This document shows positions 1 through 7,528 of a stretch of 13,723 nt of DNA, one piece after another. Numbering within the stretch: position 1 is the first letter of the stretch; every line of letters starts with the position of its first letter. The DNA is from Hyphomonas sp. (lineage in GTDB: Bacteria; Pseudomonadota; Alphaproteobacteria; Caulobacterales; Hyphomonadaceae), in contig JANSXJ010000068.1 of assembly GCA_024743015.1 (NCBI GenBank), positions 1 through 13,723 on the forward strand, given 5' to 3'. A model generated the notes under the pieces. It was not told the DNA's origin. It made no database searches and saw nothing but the letters and a program-made list of their open reading frames with translations. Both the position numbers and the translations under genes were made by a program.

Positions 1-114
1 GCGACGGCTCTGGAGCCAACCGCCAGCGTTCGCAAGGACGATCTGAGCCAACTGAACAAAACGGTTTCGCGCCTCGAGCGCTTCTGGACCGACCAGATCC
101 GTTTTCAACTATAG
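1..114 (+). CDS. C-terminal end of an unidentified protein (partial)
   Basis: Frame 1 is open from the first base to a TAG at 112-114 and encodes 37 residues; the gene begins outside the window. The visible tail is polar and heptad-like (Leu-Asn-Lys ... Leu-Glu-Arg-Phe-Trp), which suggests an amphipathic helix, and it ends in Arg-Phe-Gln-Leu. The next reading frame starts only 4 bases after the stop, so the two genes are probably co-transcribed. I do not recognise the family. The call rests on the open frame, codon composition typical of the window and the tight spacing to the next gene. Confidence 0.5.
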   Translation, partial: ATALEPTASVRKDDLSQLNKTVSRLERFWTDQIRFQL

Positions 115-118
115 GTGA

Positions 119-841
119 GTGTACTCTGTCTCGAATACTTGGTTAGTATTAGGGATGCTTGGGAGGGTACTACTTATCTTATTCCTGGTGCTGTCGTGGC
201 CTAAGGCTGCGGCAGCTCCTTGGACTCTGAAGCGCGATGCGATTTACGCGCGGACTTCACTCGCGGGTGAGCGTGTCGAAGATTTGGAGGCCTGGCGCGG
301 CGACGTTTACGCAGAGTATGGCGTGCGAGACTGGCTTACGGCCTCGTTTAAATACGAAACTGTGATGTATCCTTCGGCCTCGGACTTTAACGCGGATGGC
401 TGGCGCGCAACACTACGCCAACGCGTTTTCCAGACGGGGGCGTTCAATTGGACGATCGAGACCGGCTTGCTCGAAGGCGCGGCGATCGGCGGACGGAATG
501 GCTGCGATACACTTGGCGTCGAAGCTCGAACTGGGGTTTCATGGTCGGGCAAATGGCGAAACCAGGAACGCTTTGCATTTGCCGAGACCGTCATCCGCGA
601 ACACGAAGGGTGTCGCCGCTATCGCCAGGAGATTGGCTTAGGTCAACGCGTGACGAAGAATATCTGGAGCATTACTCAGGTCTGGTTGGATCGCGGATCT
701 CCGAACGCATCTTCGCACAAGGCGCAAACTGAATTGCTGTGGCGGCAGGATAGAACCGATTACTCAATCGGCTATCGAAATGAAAACGGTGGCTTTTTCG
801 TCGAAGAAAGCATCTTTGTTGCTATCGCCAAAACTTTTTGA
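119..841 (+). CDS. Predicted small outer-membrane beta-barrel protein, function unknown
   Basis: This encodes 240 residues if the GTG at 119 is used. An in-frame ATG at 155 (residue 13) would give a more classical signal peptide: Met-Leu-Gly-Arg, a hydrophobic stretch, then Pro-Lys-Ala-Ala-Ala-Ala with cleavage near residue 33. Neither start has a well-spaced Shine-Dalgarno sequence. The mature part is rich in alternating polar and aromatic residues (Tyr-Ala-Glu-Tyr, Ala-Ser-Phe-Lys-Tyr, Glu-Leu-Leu-Trp-Arg). It ends in a run finishing with Phe, as outer-membrane barrels usually do. Two cysteines (about 128 and 165) could form one disulfide. The length suits an 8-12-stranded barrel. The segment coding for the signal peptide uses AT-rich codons (TTA, CTA, GTA, AGG) that are scarce in neighbouring genes. 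No named family is recognised; the barrel call is inferred from composition and the C-terminus. Confidence 0.7.
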   Translation: MYSVSNTWLVLGMLGRVLLILFLVLSWPKAAAAPWTLKRDAIYARTSLAGERVEDLEAWRGDVYAEYGVRDWLTASFKYETVMYPSASDFNADGWRATLRQRVFQTGAFNWTIETGLLEGAAIGGRNGCDTLGVEARTGVSWSGKWRNQERFAFAETVIREHEGCRRYRQEIGLGQRVTKNIWSITQVWLDRGSPNASSHKAQTELLWRQDRTDYSIGYRNENGGFFVEESIFVAIAKTF

Positions 842-880
842 GGGGTGTTTTTGCGGTAAATTCCGTCCTAGAAGGCAATT

Positions 881-3247
881 ATGCCTGATACGTCGACGTC
901 TATTGAAACCAAGCTGAGCCGCAATGACCTGATTGAGGGATTGGACGCTCTGGAGCAGCGGCTGCTGTGGTTGTCCAGCTGGACGATTCACAATGCCAAT
1001 CACATTCGTCCTAGCCGCGATGGGTTGAAAGTGGGGGGGCACCAGGCCAGTTGCGCTTCGATGACGACCCTCATGGCGGCTCTGTATTTTCATGTGCTCC
1101 GGCCAAAGGATCGCGTTGCGGTGAAGCCGCACGCCTCGCCCGTGCTTCACGCTGTGGAATACCTGTACGGTCGACAGAGCCAGGATCAGCTGGAGCGTTT
1201 TCGCGGCTATGGCGGGATGCAATCCTACCCATCCCGGACCAAGGACCAGATTCGCGTCGACTTTTCGACCGGCTCTGTCGGGCTCGGGGTTGCAGTGACG
1301 GCGTTCGCGTCGCTGGTTCAGGACATGTGGCTGGCGCGCGGAGAAATGGAGCCGGAGCAAGCGGGTCGGTTCATCTCGCTTCTGGGCGATGCCGAACTCG
1401 ACGAAGGCAATATTTATGAGGCGCTCATCGAGGCCTATAAGCACGACATTCGCAACACCTGGTGGATCGTCGACTATAACCGCCAAAGCCTCGACGCGAC
1501 GACGTCGGAGAAGATGTTTGACCGGTTCGACGACATCTTTGAGACGGCCGGGTGGGATGTGCTCACACTGAAATATGGGGCGCGTCAGCGTGCGGCATTC
1601 AAGAAACCGGGCGGGGCACGCTTGCGCAAGTGGATCGATGATTGCCCGAATGATCTGTATGCGGCTTTGACCTATGAAGGCGGCGCGTCCTGGCGCCGAC
1701 GTCTCACCAAGGACCTGAAACGATCCGCCAAAACACTCGAGCTGATCGAAACCTATGATGATGAGACGCTCGGCAATCTGATGACCGAGCTCGGCGGACA
1801 TTGCCTCGTGACGCTGTTGGACGCATTTGAACAGGCGGCTGCCTCCGAAACGCCGAAGCTGATCATCGCCTATACGACGAAGGGGCGTCACCTTCCGTTC
1901 CAGGGGCATAAGGACAATCATTCAGGGCTCATGACGCCAACTCAGATCGGTGAACTGAGAGACAAGCTCGGGATCAGCGAAGGCCAGGAGTGGTCGCCGC
2001 TGGCTGGTCTGTCACAGAAGCGCATGGACAAGGCGAATGCCGTGTTGGCGCAGGCACCGTGGTCCGCTGCGAAAAAGGAAACCAGAACCCCGCCCTCAGT
2101 TTCTGTGCCGTCCTTATCTGAAATGCCGGATCCGGGCCGTGGGAAGAGTTCAACCCAGGTCGCATTCGGTAAAATCATGAATGATCTGGCGCGGGACGAT
2201 GGCGATTTCGTCTCGCGGATTGTAACCACGTCTCCAGATGTGACAGTCTCGACCAATCTTGGCGGTTTCGTGAACCGCAAAGGGCTGTTTTCTCGGTCAG
2301 CCAGCGAGGATGTTTTCAAGAAGCGAAAGATTGCGAGCCCGCAAATCTGGGCGCACAGTCCGAAAGGTCAGCACATCGAGCTTGGCATCGCGGAAAACAA
2401 CCTATTCTTGATGCTCACCGCGCTTGGTCTCTCCAAAGATCTGTTTAATCAGCGCATTTTTCCGGTCGGAACCGTCTATGACCCGTTCATCGCGCGAGGT
2501 CTAGATGCGTTGAACTATGCCTGTTACCAAGACGCACGCTTTATCCTTGCTGCCACGCCATCGGGCGTAACGCTTGCGCCAGAAGGTGGGGCGCACCAAT
2601 CGCTATCGTCGCCCCTGATCGGGATGGGGCAGCCTGGATTGACCTATTGGGAGCCGGCTTATTCGGATGAGGTCCGGGTCATTCTTCGCGAGGCATTTGA
2701 TGCGGTAGAGCGGGAAGAGGGCGGCTCGTCTTATCTCCGGCTTTCAACCCGTCAGATCGAACAGATTGATCGTGAGATGTCGGCGTCCCTGGCAGATGAC
2801 ATCCTGAATGGCGCCTATTGGGCGCATGCTCCATCGGAAGGGGCTTCGCTGGCAATTGCTTATTGCGGGACAATGGCACCCGAGGCGCTGGAGGCTTTCG
2901 AGCATCTAAAGGATGATCTGCCCGATGTGGGGCTCCTCGCCGTAACATCGCCGGATGTGTTGCACCGCAACTGGCTGGCTGCATCGCGGTCGCCGTGGAC
3001 CGGTGAGGCCGGACGCACCAGCCATATTGAACGACTTCTTGGCGCAATGTCCCCGGGATCGGGACTGGTCACGCTGATCGATGGTGCGCCGTCGACGCTT
3101 TCCTGGCTCGGATCGGTCAAGGGGCAACGGGTCCGTGCGCTCGGCACGGAGCGGTTTGGGCAAACCGGCGATTTACCCGACACCTATGCCGAGCATCGCC
3201 TGGATGCGAGCGCGATTCTGGACGCGGCGGCGAGTCTACTCGCCTGA
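881..3247 (+). CDS. Transketolase-like / AceE-like (homodimeric pyruvate dehydrogenase E1-type) TPP enzyme
   Basis: This 788-residue thiamine-diphosphate enzyme resembles homodimeric pyruvate dehydrogenase E1 (AceE, about 890 residues) and transketolases. The N-terminal half has Val-Gly-Gly-His-Gln-Ala-Ser (about 51-57), His84 in a His-Ala-Ser-Pro motif, and the TPP/Mg motif Gly-Asp-Ala-Glu-Leu-Asp-Glu at 169-175 ending in Asp-Tyr-Asn at 198-200. A Lys-Gly-Arg-His ... Gly-His-Lys-Asp-Asn-His segment at 334-347 matches the active-site loop region. The central pyrimidine-binding domain carries Gly-Ile-Ala-Glu-Asn-Asn (502-507), in which Glu505 is the probable cofactor-activating glutamate. A transketolase C-terminal-type domain follows. 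AGAAGG lies about 8 bases before the ATG. No lipoyl E2 or E3 gene is nearby, so the true substrate (pyruvate, another 2-oxoacid or a sugar phosphate) cannot be read from context. The TPP-enzyme call is firm; the substrate is uncertain. Confidence 0.88.
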   Translation: MPDTSTSIETKLSRNDLIEGLDALEQRLLWLSSWTIHNANHIRPSRDGLKVGGHQASCASMTTLMAALYFHVLRPKDRVAVKPHASPVLHAVEYLYGRQSQDQLERFRGYGGMQSYPSRTKDQIRVDFSTGSVGLGVAVTAFASLVQDMWLARGEMEPEQAGRFISLLGDAELDEGNIYEALIEAYKHDIRNTWWIVDYNRQSLDATTSEKMFDRFDDIFETAGWDVLTLKYGARQRAAFKKPGGARLRKWIDDCPNDLYAALTYEGGASWRRRLTKDLKRSAKTLELIETYDDETLGNLMTELGGHCLVTLLDAFEQAAASETPKLIIAYTTKGRHLPFQGHKDNHSGLMTPTQIGELRDKLGISEGQEWSPLAGLSQKRMDKANAVLAQAPWSAAKKETRTPPSVSVPSLSEMPDPGRGKSSTQVAFGKIMNDLARDDGDFVSRIVTTSPDVTVSTNLGGFVNRKGLFSRSASEDVFKKRKIASPQIWAHSPKGQHIELGIAENNLFLMLTALGLSKDLFNQRIFPVGTVYDPFIARGLDALNYACYQDARFILAATPSGVTLAPEGGAHQSLSSPLIGMGQPGLTYWEPAYSDEVRVILREAFDAVEREEGGSSYLRLSTRQIEQIDREMSASLADDILNGAYWAHAPSEGASLAIAYCGTMAPEALEAFEHLKDDLPDVGLLAVTSPDVLHRNWLAASRSPWTGEAGRTSHIERLLGAMSPGSGLVTLIDGAPSTLSWLGSVKGQRVRALGTERFGQTGDLPDTYAEHRLDASAILDAAASLLA

Positions 3248-3766
3248 ATACCCTGTTTCAGCCATGATATAGGCGATAACAGCGGTGCGATCTTCAGGTT
3301 TCCTGACGCCAGCAAAGCTCATCTTGTTGCCAGGCAGGAAGTTGCGCGGGCTCTCAAGCCATTCCGCAAGCACTTCGGGGGCCCAGACAATGTCTGAATC
3401 CTGGACCGCCTTAGAGTATGTGAAGCCCTCAACGGCACCGATTTGGCGTCCGAATACACCATATAGGTTGGGGCCGACCAGGTTTTGACCGCCTTCATTC
3501 AGCGTATGGCACGATTGGCACAGCTTGAACGTGCGTTTTCCGCGATTGAAGTCTGCACTTTTGTACGGTTCGGGCAGCGCAGCAAAGGCCTCAGACGTAT
3601 CGACAGCGGCGGGTGTTACGGTCGGCTCTGGAGTCGCAGTCTCGGTAGGTGCCGGATTTTCAACAGTATTTTCGGCTGGCGCTGCGGTGTCGTCCGCTCC
3701 GCCCCCACACGCGGTCAATACCACGGCTGAGGTCAATGCAATTGCGCTAGTTCGGAAAAAAGTCAT
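3236..3766 (-). CDS. Lipoprotein class I cytochrome c
   Basis: This encodes 176 residues. A lipobox Leu-Thr-Ala-Cys places the lipidated cysteine at residue 20, so the protein is probably anchored to a membrane facing the periplasm. Residues 21-58 form an acidic Ala/Pro/Thr/Glu-rich linker. The haem domain follows, with Cys83-Gln-Ser-Cys86-His87 as the covalent haem site, Gly-Pro-Asn-Leu-Tyr-Gly-Val-Phe-Gly-Arg (98-107), and Met149 in Gly-Asn-Lys-Met-Ser-Phe-Ala-Gly as the likely sixth ligand. This is the pattern of soluble mitochondrial-type cytochrome c and of membrane-tethered c552-like carriers in alphaproteobacteria. The expected role is electron transfer between respiratory complexes; the partner is not shown. 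AAAGGA (complement of 3777-3782) lies 10 bases before the ATG. The last 12 bases overlap the 3' end of the convergent TPP-enzyme gene. Confidence 0.93.
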   Translation of the reverse strand: MTFFRTSAIALTSAVVLTACGGGADDTAAPAENTVENPAPTETATPEPTVTPAAVDTSEAFAALPEPYKSADFNRGKRTFKLCQSCHTLNEGGQNLVGPNLYGVFGRQIGAVEGFTYSKAVQDSDIVWAPEVLAEWLESPRNFLPGNKMSFAGVRKPEDRTAVIAYIMAETGYSGE

Positions 3767-3798
3767 TTAAAAACGGTCCTTTAGGTGGATTAACTCTG

Positions 3799-3830
3799 AT
3801 ATAATGCCCGGATTTGTGGATGAGGCAACC
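3799..3830 (-). promoter_or_regulatory. Possible promoter of the cytochrome c gene
   Basis: On the minus strand TTGCCT is followed after 16-17 bases by CATTAT/ATTATA, in the intergenic region upstream of the cytochrome c ribosome binding site. The spacing is right for a housekeeping promoter, but the -35 match is only partial. This was read by eye. Confidence 0.35.
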
Positions 3831-3894
3831 GTCCAACTTGTCTCAATGTATGCATTTGCAGCTCGGTCAAATGTGCGGCGTGGGCAACGGTTGC
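3825..3894. repeat. Spaced inverted repeat in the divergent intergenic region
   Basis: GCAACCGT at 3825-3832 is repeated as its complement ACGGTTGC at 3887-3894. The right copy is itself part of an 11-base palindrome, GCAAC-G-GTTGC, at 3884-3894. The 220-base gap between the cytochrome c start (3766) and the small secreted gene (3987) otherwise shows only the possible promoter. The repeats could be regulator half-sites, but no factor is suggested. Confidence 0.3.
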
Positions 3895-3986
3895 GCAATC
3901 GCCCATGAATACAGGGTGGTAAGGGGGATATTAACCATAAACCGGTATGGTCAGCTCATAAAAATAAAATACCGATGGTGATAAAA

Positions 3987-4406
3987 ATGAAATGGGCTAT
4001 GACTGGGCTCGCCGTGTTCGCGGTGGCTCAAACGGGTGCGGCTTATGCCGGCCTGCAGAATTCCGATCTCTGGATTGGCTTTTCCGACAGTGACAATGGG
4101 TTTCTACTCGACGAAGACACAGGTGACGTCTGGATGACAGGGCCGTGCCTGAAAACGCTGGAACCTGCAATAAATACGGGATCATCGTGGGTCTCGCATA
4201 CAGTCGAGCTGGTTTCGATCGGCCGGGCTATGGCGACGCTCGATCAGCGATTTGAGCTTGTTCTCAATCCGGCGGCACCCCGAATTGTCGTGACGTCCAA
4301 CGGACGCGGCGGATCTCAGAGCTTTTCTGCCAGCATTGACCGTAATTGTGAGTCAGGCGGCCAATGTGCCCGCCTGATCGAAACGCAGCAGGCCTGTCAG
4401 GGCTAA
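3987..4406 (+). CDS. Small secreted Cys-containing protein, function unknown
   Basis: This encodes 139 residues from the ATG at 3987. An in-frame ATG at 3975 adds four residues (Met-Val-Ile-Lys). The later start is preferred because GGTG lies six bases upstream and it yields a standard signal peptide: Met-Lys, a hydrophobic core, then Ala-Tyr-Ala cleaved before Gly-Leu-Gln at about residue 21. The mature protein of about 118 residues is mostly beta-forming. It has four cysteines (Thr-Gly-Pro-Cys, Asn-Cys-Glu, Gly-Gln-Cys and Gln-Ala-Cys near the end), consistent with two disulfides in the periplasm or outside the cell. I recognise no family. The stop is 27 bases before the next gene on the same strand, so the two are probably one transcript and may work together at the surface. 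Confidence 0.75.
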   Translation: MKWAMTGLAVFAVAQTGAAYAGLQNSDLWIGFSDSDNGFLLDEDTGDVWMTGPCLKTLEPAINTGSSWVSHTVELVSIGRAMATLDQRFELVLNPAAPRIVVTSNGRGGSQSFSASIDRNCESGGQCARLIETQQACQG

Positions 4407-4412
4407 TGACGC

Positions 4413-4426
4413 GTCCCTTCGGGGAC
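4413..4426 (+). promoter_or_regulatory. C(TTCG)G tetraloop hairpin in the intercistronic gap
   Basis: GTCCC (4413-4417), TTCG (4418-4421) and GGGAC (4422-4426) form a perfect five-pair stem closed by the very stable C(UUCG)G RNA tetraloop. No T-run follows, so it is not an intrinsic terminator. Its 3' arm holds the only well-spaced purine-rich candidate ribosome-binding stretch (GGGGA, 4421-4425) for the gene starting at 4434. It could therefore damp translation or protect the mRNA end; that role is inference. Confidence 0.55.
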
Positions 4427-4433
4427 AAGCAGG

Positions 4434-7400
4434 ATGCGTTTGCGTTTCGGGTCTTCTGCCGCGGCTATTGTCGTATTGTTCAGCGCTTTTACAGGTGCTG
4501 AAGCGGACGTGTCCGTCCAAAATCCTGTGCCTGAAACAGGCATCGAGTACACCAAGGATGACGCGCAAATCGCAATAAAAACAACGGAACCAGTCATTCT
4601 TGATCAAGCACCGGAAGCGGCGGTTTCCGTGGAGTATATCGATATGATCATCGAGGGGCAGTTGACCTCTGTTCGATCACGCGTAACCGACACCGGAAGC
4701 CGAGAATACAACCTAACAGACATCGCCGAACCGCTGCGGAGCCGAACGGAGCTTCAGGAGACTCTTTTGGGTTACTATCGCGCGCAGGACGGTGTTTTGA
4801 TGTCGCTGAATATGGCTGACGGTAAAGTCCGCTCAAATCGCGTTGTTCTCGGCAAGCTTCCGGACTTTGAGCCGCGTGAAAGCGCAAATCCATGGGTAAA
4901 CCTGAACGCCGTCACGGTGATGTCGGGCACACATGCCAAAGAAGACGAGCAGGGCCGAATCGAGTTGACCCTGGATGATCGATTGAAACCGCAATTTGGG
5001 CTCGAGATTTGGGTAAACGGCGCGCCGATTGATACATTTGACAATGAAGCGCGAACGATTGGACCCGTCCTGCTGGTGCCGCTGCAGCCGATTGTCGAGG
5101 CCCTTGGGCATGATCTCTCGGTTTCTGGGGGGACGGTCACCGTTCGCCGCCAGCAAGATCAGGCGGCGATCAATCTGGAACTCGCCACGGGCCTGATTTC
5201 GGTCAATACAACGCCGCGCGGTGTCACGCCGGACATGCAGCTGGCGGAGCGGGATACGCTTCTCTTGCCATTTGGAGCTGTGGAAAGCCTGACGGGGACG
5301 CATATCAAGCTGGTCCCAGGGACCAACCGGGTCGAGATTTCGCTCGATACCCGCCTTGATAGTACCGCGCTGCCGGGCGCTGACGTTGCAGACGAGGCGC
5401 GTTCAACACCATTCACAATGGAAAGCCTGACCTATGAAGTGAGCGACCGCGGACCGCTGCGGCTGGAAGGGCGGGCGCATGTCAGCACTTACAATCTGAG
5501 TGGACGGATCGAAACTGCAGGTGGATTGGGCAGCCTGGCCACGCAACAACCCGCCTGGGCTTCGATCGATGTGACGTCGCTGGAAGGATGGGCAGGGACC
5601 ATTGGTGACTATGGTAGCAGCTTCCGCGAGCTTTCTGGTGTGGGCGGTAATCGTATCCGCGGAGCGTCCTGGCGCAACCAGCGGCCGAGCGGTGCAATCA
5701 TCGCGATTGCTGCCGGCGTCCCTCTCACTGGCTCGGAAATCGAGAGTGACGCCGTCGCTGTGCCGAAATTCGGTGGATTTGTTGCCGGTGGGCGCTTGAT
5801 CTCCGAGGACCAGAAACAGGACATTGGTATCGCGGCGAGTCTGTCGGACGATGGCGGAAACGGCGCTGTGGTCGTGAATGGGCAAAAGTCGTTCTACTTC
5901 GATAATCGCGAGACGGGTTTGCAGTCGGCCTATGTGGCCGCGGATGTCGGTGCGTTTACGGGTGCTGCAAGCGGCGTCGATATCCGCGCGCGGGGCTCTG
6001 CCAGCTATGCAATCGATGAACAGACCGGTCTGAACGCAAGCGCGAGTTATGAGGGCGCAAAATTCTCCGCTGGGGCCGAACGCGCGAATTTCGGCGGCGT
6101 CTTCGACCAGCGCGTCGGTGCCCGCACCAATCTATCTGCCGGCGTGAACTGGCGGGCAAATCAGCCTTGGGGTGCATTCAATCGCGTCTCTTTCGCGTCG
6201 CGTGCGTCCGTGCGTCACCAGGGCGGCGAAGAGGCCTCGTCAGATACGAGTTTCAGTGTCGCTGCAAATTCCCAGATCGGCGAAACCGGCCCGAATGTCT
6301 CGGCAGTTGTTCAGACCACCCGAACGGATCAATCCGGTGTATCCAGCGACTCTTCCTCATTCCGAGTGCGAGGGATGCAGCGCTTTGACTGGGGGAGTGT
6401 CACAGCGTCGTATCAGGGAACGAGCTCAAATGCGGCCGAAAATACACAGCAATTTGTTGCCACAGCGCAAGCTAATCCAGTTCACAAGCGTCTGAACGAC
6501 AAGGATGCCGTCATCCAGTTTGCGCCGAATGCGACACTGAACTGGGACGGTGAGCAAACGCGCCTGTTCGCGGGCGCTTCGGCCATTATAGACGCAGGTC
6601 GGACCTTCGGATCGAAGCTCGACCTGCAAGGACGGTTCTCGGCCTTTTCTGACTTCTCGGCGGAGCAGGAAAATGCGGCTACGACACGTTTCCTGGGGGC
6701 GGTTGAGGCGCGTTATCGACTGACGCGAAACGCTCAGTTGACCGCGATTTACACTGACGATTTCGAAGGTCGTAGTGATTTTTCGATTGGTCTCCGCGGG
6801 ACGGTCAATTTCAATCCGCCGCGCCAGAACAGGCTGCCGGATGAGGGCAAGGGTATTCTGAACGGCCGAGTGTTCCTGGATCGAAATCGCGACGGCATCC
6901 GTCAGGACAGTGAGCCTGGTATTCCCGGCGTTCGGGTTACGGTGATTGGCACACGCCTGGCGCTGAATACGTCGCGCGAAGGATACTTCACCATCCAGAA
7001 CGTCAAACAGGGGCTCTATGCGGTCACAGTGAGCAAGAAAAGCCTGCCGCTTGGCTACATGGTCCCCGAAGATGCCCAACCCCGCGTGACGATTGGCGCT
7101 GGACGGCGGACGGATGTCGATATTCCGCTCATCCTGTCAGGTCAGGTCCGAGGAACGATCTTCATCGATGAAAACGCCAATGGAGAGGTCGATTCCGGAG
7201 AAAAACGCATGGAGGGACAGTGGGTTAAGCTCATCTCAGACGCAGATAATGAGACCAAGACCATTCATTCCGCTTCGTTTGGCCAGTATGGCTTTGAGAA
7301 TGTCGCGCCCGGAACCTATGTTCTGCAAACCACAGTCTCTGGACAACCCGTCCGCAAGGAAATTCAAGTTGACGGCAAGAACCCGTTCGTGATCGCGCCC

Positions 7401-7475
7401 ATTCCGATCCCGCCCGATCTTGCCGACAATGGAGGCGGGATCGACCTCGCTTCCGGCGTCATGGGAGACCCCTGA
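4434..7475 (+). CDS. Large secreted multidomain surface protein: Cu-amine-oxidase-N-like region, barrel-like core, two SdrD-B-like repeats
   Basis: This encodes 1013 residues and begins with a signal peptide (Met-Arg-Leu-Arg-Phe, hydrophobic core, cleavage near Ala-Glu-Ala at about 22-24). Residues of about 185-305 contain two segments of the type Val-Pro-Leu ... Val-Glu-Ala-Leu-Gly and Leu-Pro-Phe-Gly-Ala-Val-Glu, recalling the copper-amine-oxidase N-terminal (stalk) fold. Residues of about 330-796 are Gly/Ser/Ala-rich with alternating hydrophobics and aromatics, suggesting an outer-membrane barrel or long beta-structure. Two B-type (SdrD-B / carboxypeptidase-regulatory-like) domains end the protein, at about 807-880 and 902-970. 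Each has an Asp-rich putative calcium loop (Asp-Arg-Asn-Arg-Asp-Gly and Asp-Glu-Asn-Ala-Asn-Gly). There is no cysteine and no sortase-type anchor. The organisation faintly recalls fimbrial ushers, but there is no chaperone or pilin gene beside it. Adhesion or envelope assembly is inferred only. Confidence 0.82.
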   Translation: MRLRFGSSAAAIVVLFSAFTGAEADVSVQNPVPETGIEYTKDDAQIAIKTTEPVILDQAPEAAVSVEYIDMIIEGQLTSVRSRVTDTGSREYNLTDIAEPLRSRTELQETLLGYYRAQDGVLMSLNMADGKVRSNRVVLGKLPDFEPRESANPWVNLNAVTVMSGTHAKEDEQGRIELTLDDRLKPQFGLEIWVNGAPIDTFDNEARTIGPVLLVPLQPIVEALGHDLSVSGGTVTVRRQQDQAAINLELATGLISVNTTPRGVTPDMQLAERDTLLLPFGAVESLTGTHIKLVPGTNRVEISLDTRLDSTALPGADVADEARSTPFTMESLTYEVSDRGPLRLEGRAHVSTYNLSGRIETAGGLGSLATQQPAWASIDVTSLEGWAGTIGDYGSSFRELSGVGGNRIRGASWRNQRPSGAIIAIAAGVPLTGSEIESDAVAVPKFGGFVAGGRLISEDQKQDIGIAASLSDDGGNGAVVVNGQKSFYFDNRETGLQSAYVAADVGAFTGAASGVDIRARGSASYAIDEQTGLNASASYEGAKFSAGAERANFGGVFDQRVGARTNLSAGVNWRANQPWGAFNRVSFASRASVRHQGGEEASSDTSFSVAANSQIGETGPNVSAVVQTTRTDQSGVSSDSSSFRVRGMQRFDWGSVTASYQGTSSNAAENTQQFVATAQANPVHKRLNDKDAVIQFAPNATLNWDGEQTRLFAGASAIIDAGRTFGSKLDLQGRFSAFSDFSAEQENAATTRFLGAVEARYRLTRNAQLTAIYTDDFEGRSDFSIGLRGTVNFNPPRQNRLPDEGKGILNGRVFLDRNRDGIRQDSEPGIPGVRVTVIGTRLALNTSREGYFTIQNVKQGLYAVTVSKKSLPLGYMVPEDAQPRVTIGAGRRTDVDIPLILSGQVRGTIFIDENANGEVDSGEKRMEGQWVKLISDADNETKTIHSASFGQYGFENVAPGTYVLQTTVSGQPVRKEIQVDGKNPFVIAPIPIPPDLADNGGGIDLASGVMGDP

Positions 7476-7485
7476 CGTATTTCTA

Positions 7486-7515
7486 AACCCCGGCCTGGTG
7501 CCGGGGTTCTTTTTT
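7486..7515 (+). terminator. Strong rho-independent terminator
   Basis: A nine-base perfect stem (AACCCCGGC at 7486-7494, paired with GCCGGGGTT at 7500-7508) has a five-base loop (CTGGT) and is followed by C and six Ts (7510-7515). It starts 11 bases after the stop of the 1013-residue surface protein gene. It should end the transcript of the secreted pair before the convergent membrane-protein operon. Confidence 0.93.
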
Positions 7516-7528
7516 GGGCGATGCAGCG

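Noticed and set aside
764..1921. 385-codon open frame on the minus strand
   Set aside because: It is antisense to the first part of the TPP-enzyme gene, whose motifs are unambiguous. The translated product is Arg/His-rich with no recognisable domain, and no ribosome binding site supports it.
3800..3805. TATAAT on the plus strand as a -10 element
   Set aside because: No matching -35 lies 16-18 bases upstream and the next plus-strand gene is about 180 bases away; the minus-strand reading fits the cytochrome gene better.
4413..4426. Hairpin as an intrinsic terminator between the two secreted-protein genes
   Set aside because: No T-run follows it, and the next start codon is only eight bases downstream.
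6426..7079. 217-codon open frame on the minus strand
   Set aside because: It lies inside the surface-protein gene in the antisense direction and has a shadow-type composition; the forward frame has clear B-type repeats here.
4434..7475. Annotation of the large surface protein as a fimbrial usher
   Set aside because: Barrel-like length and C-terminal B domains are suggestive, but no clear usher motifs were recognised and there is no chaperone or pilin gene in the window.
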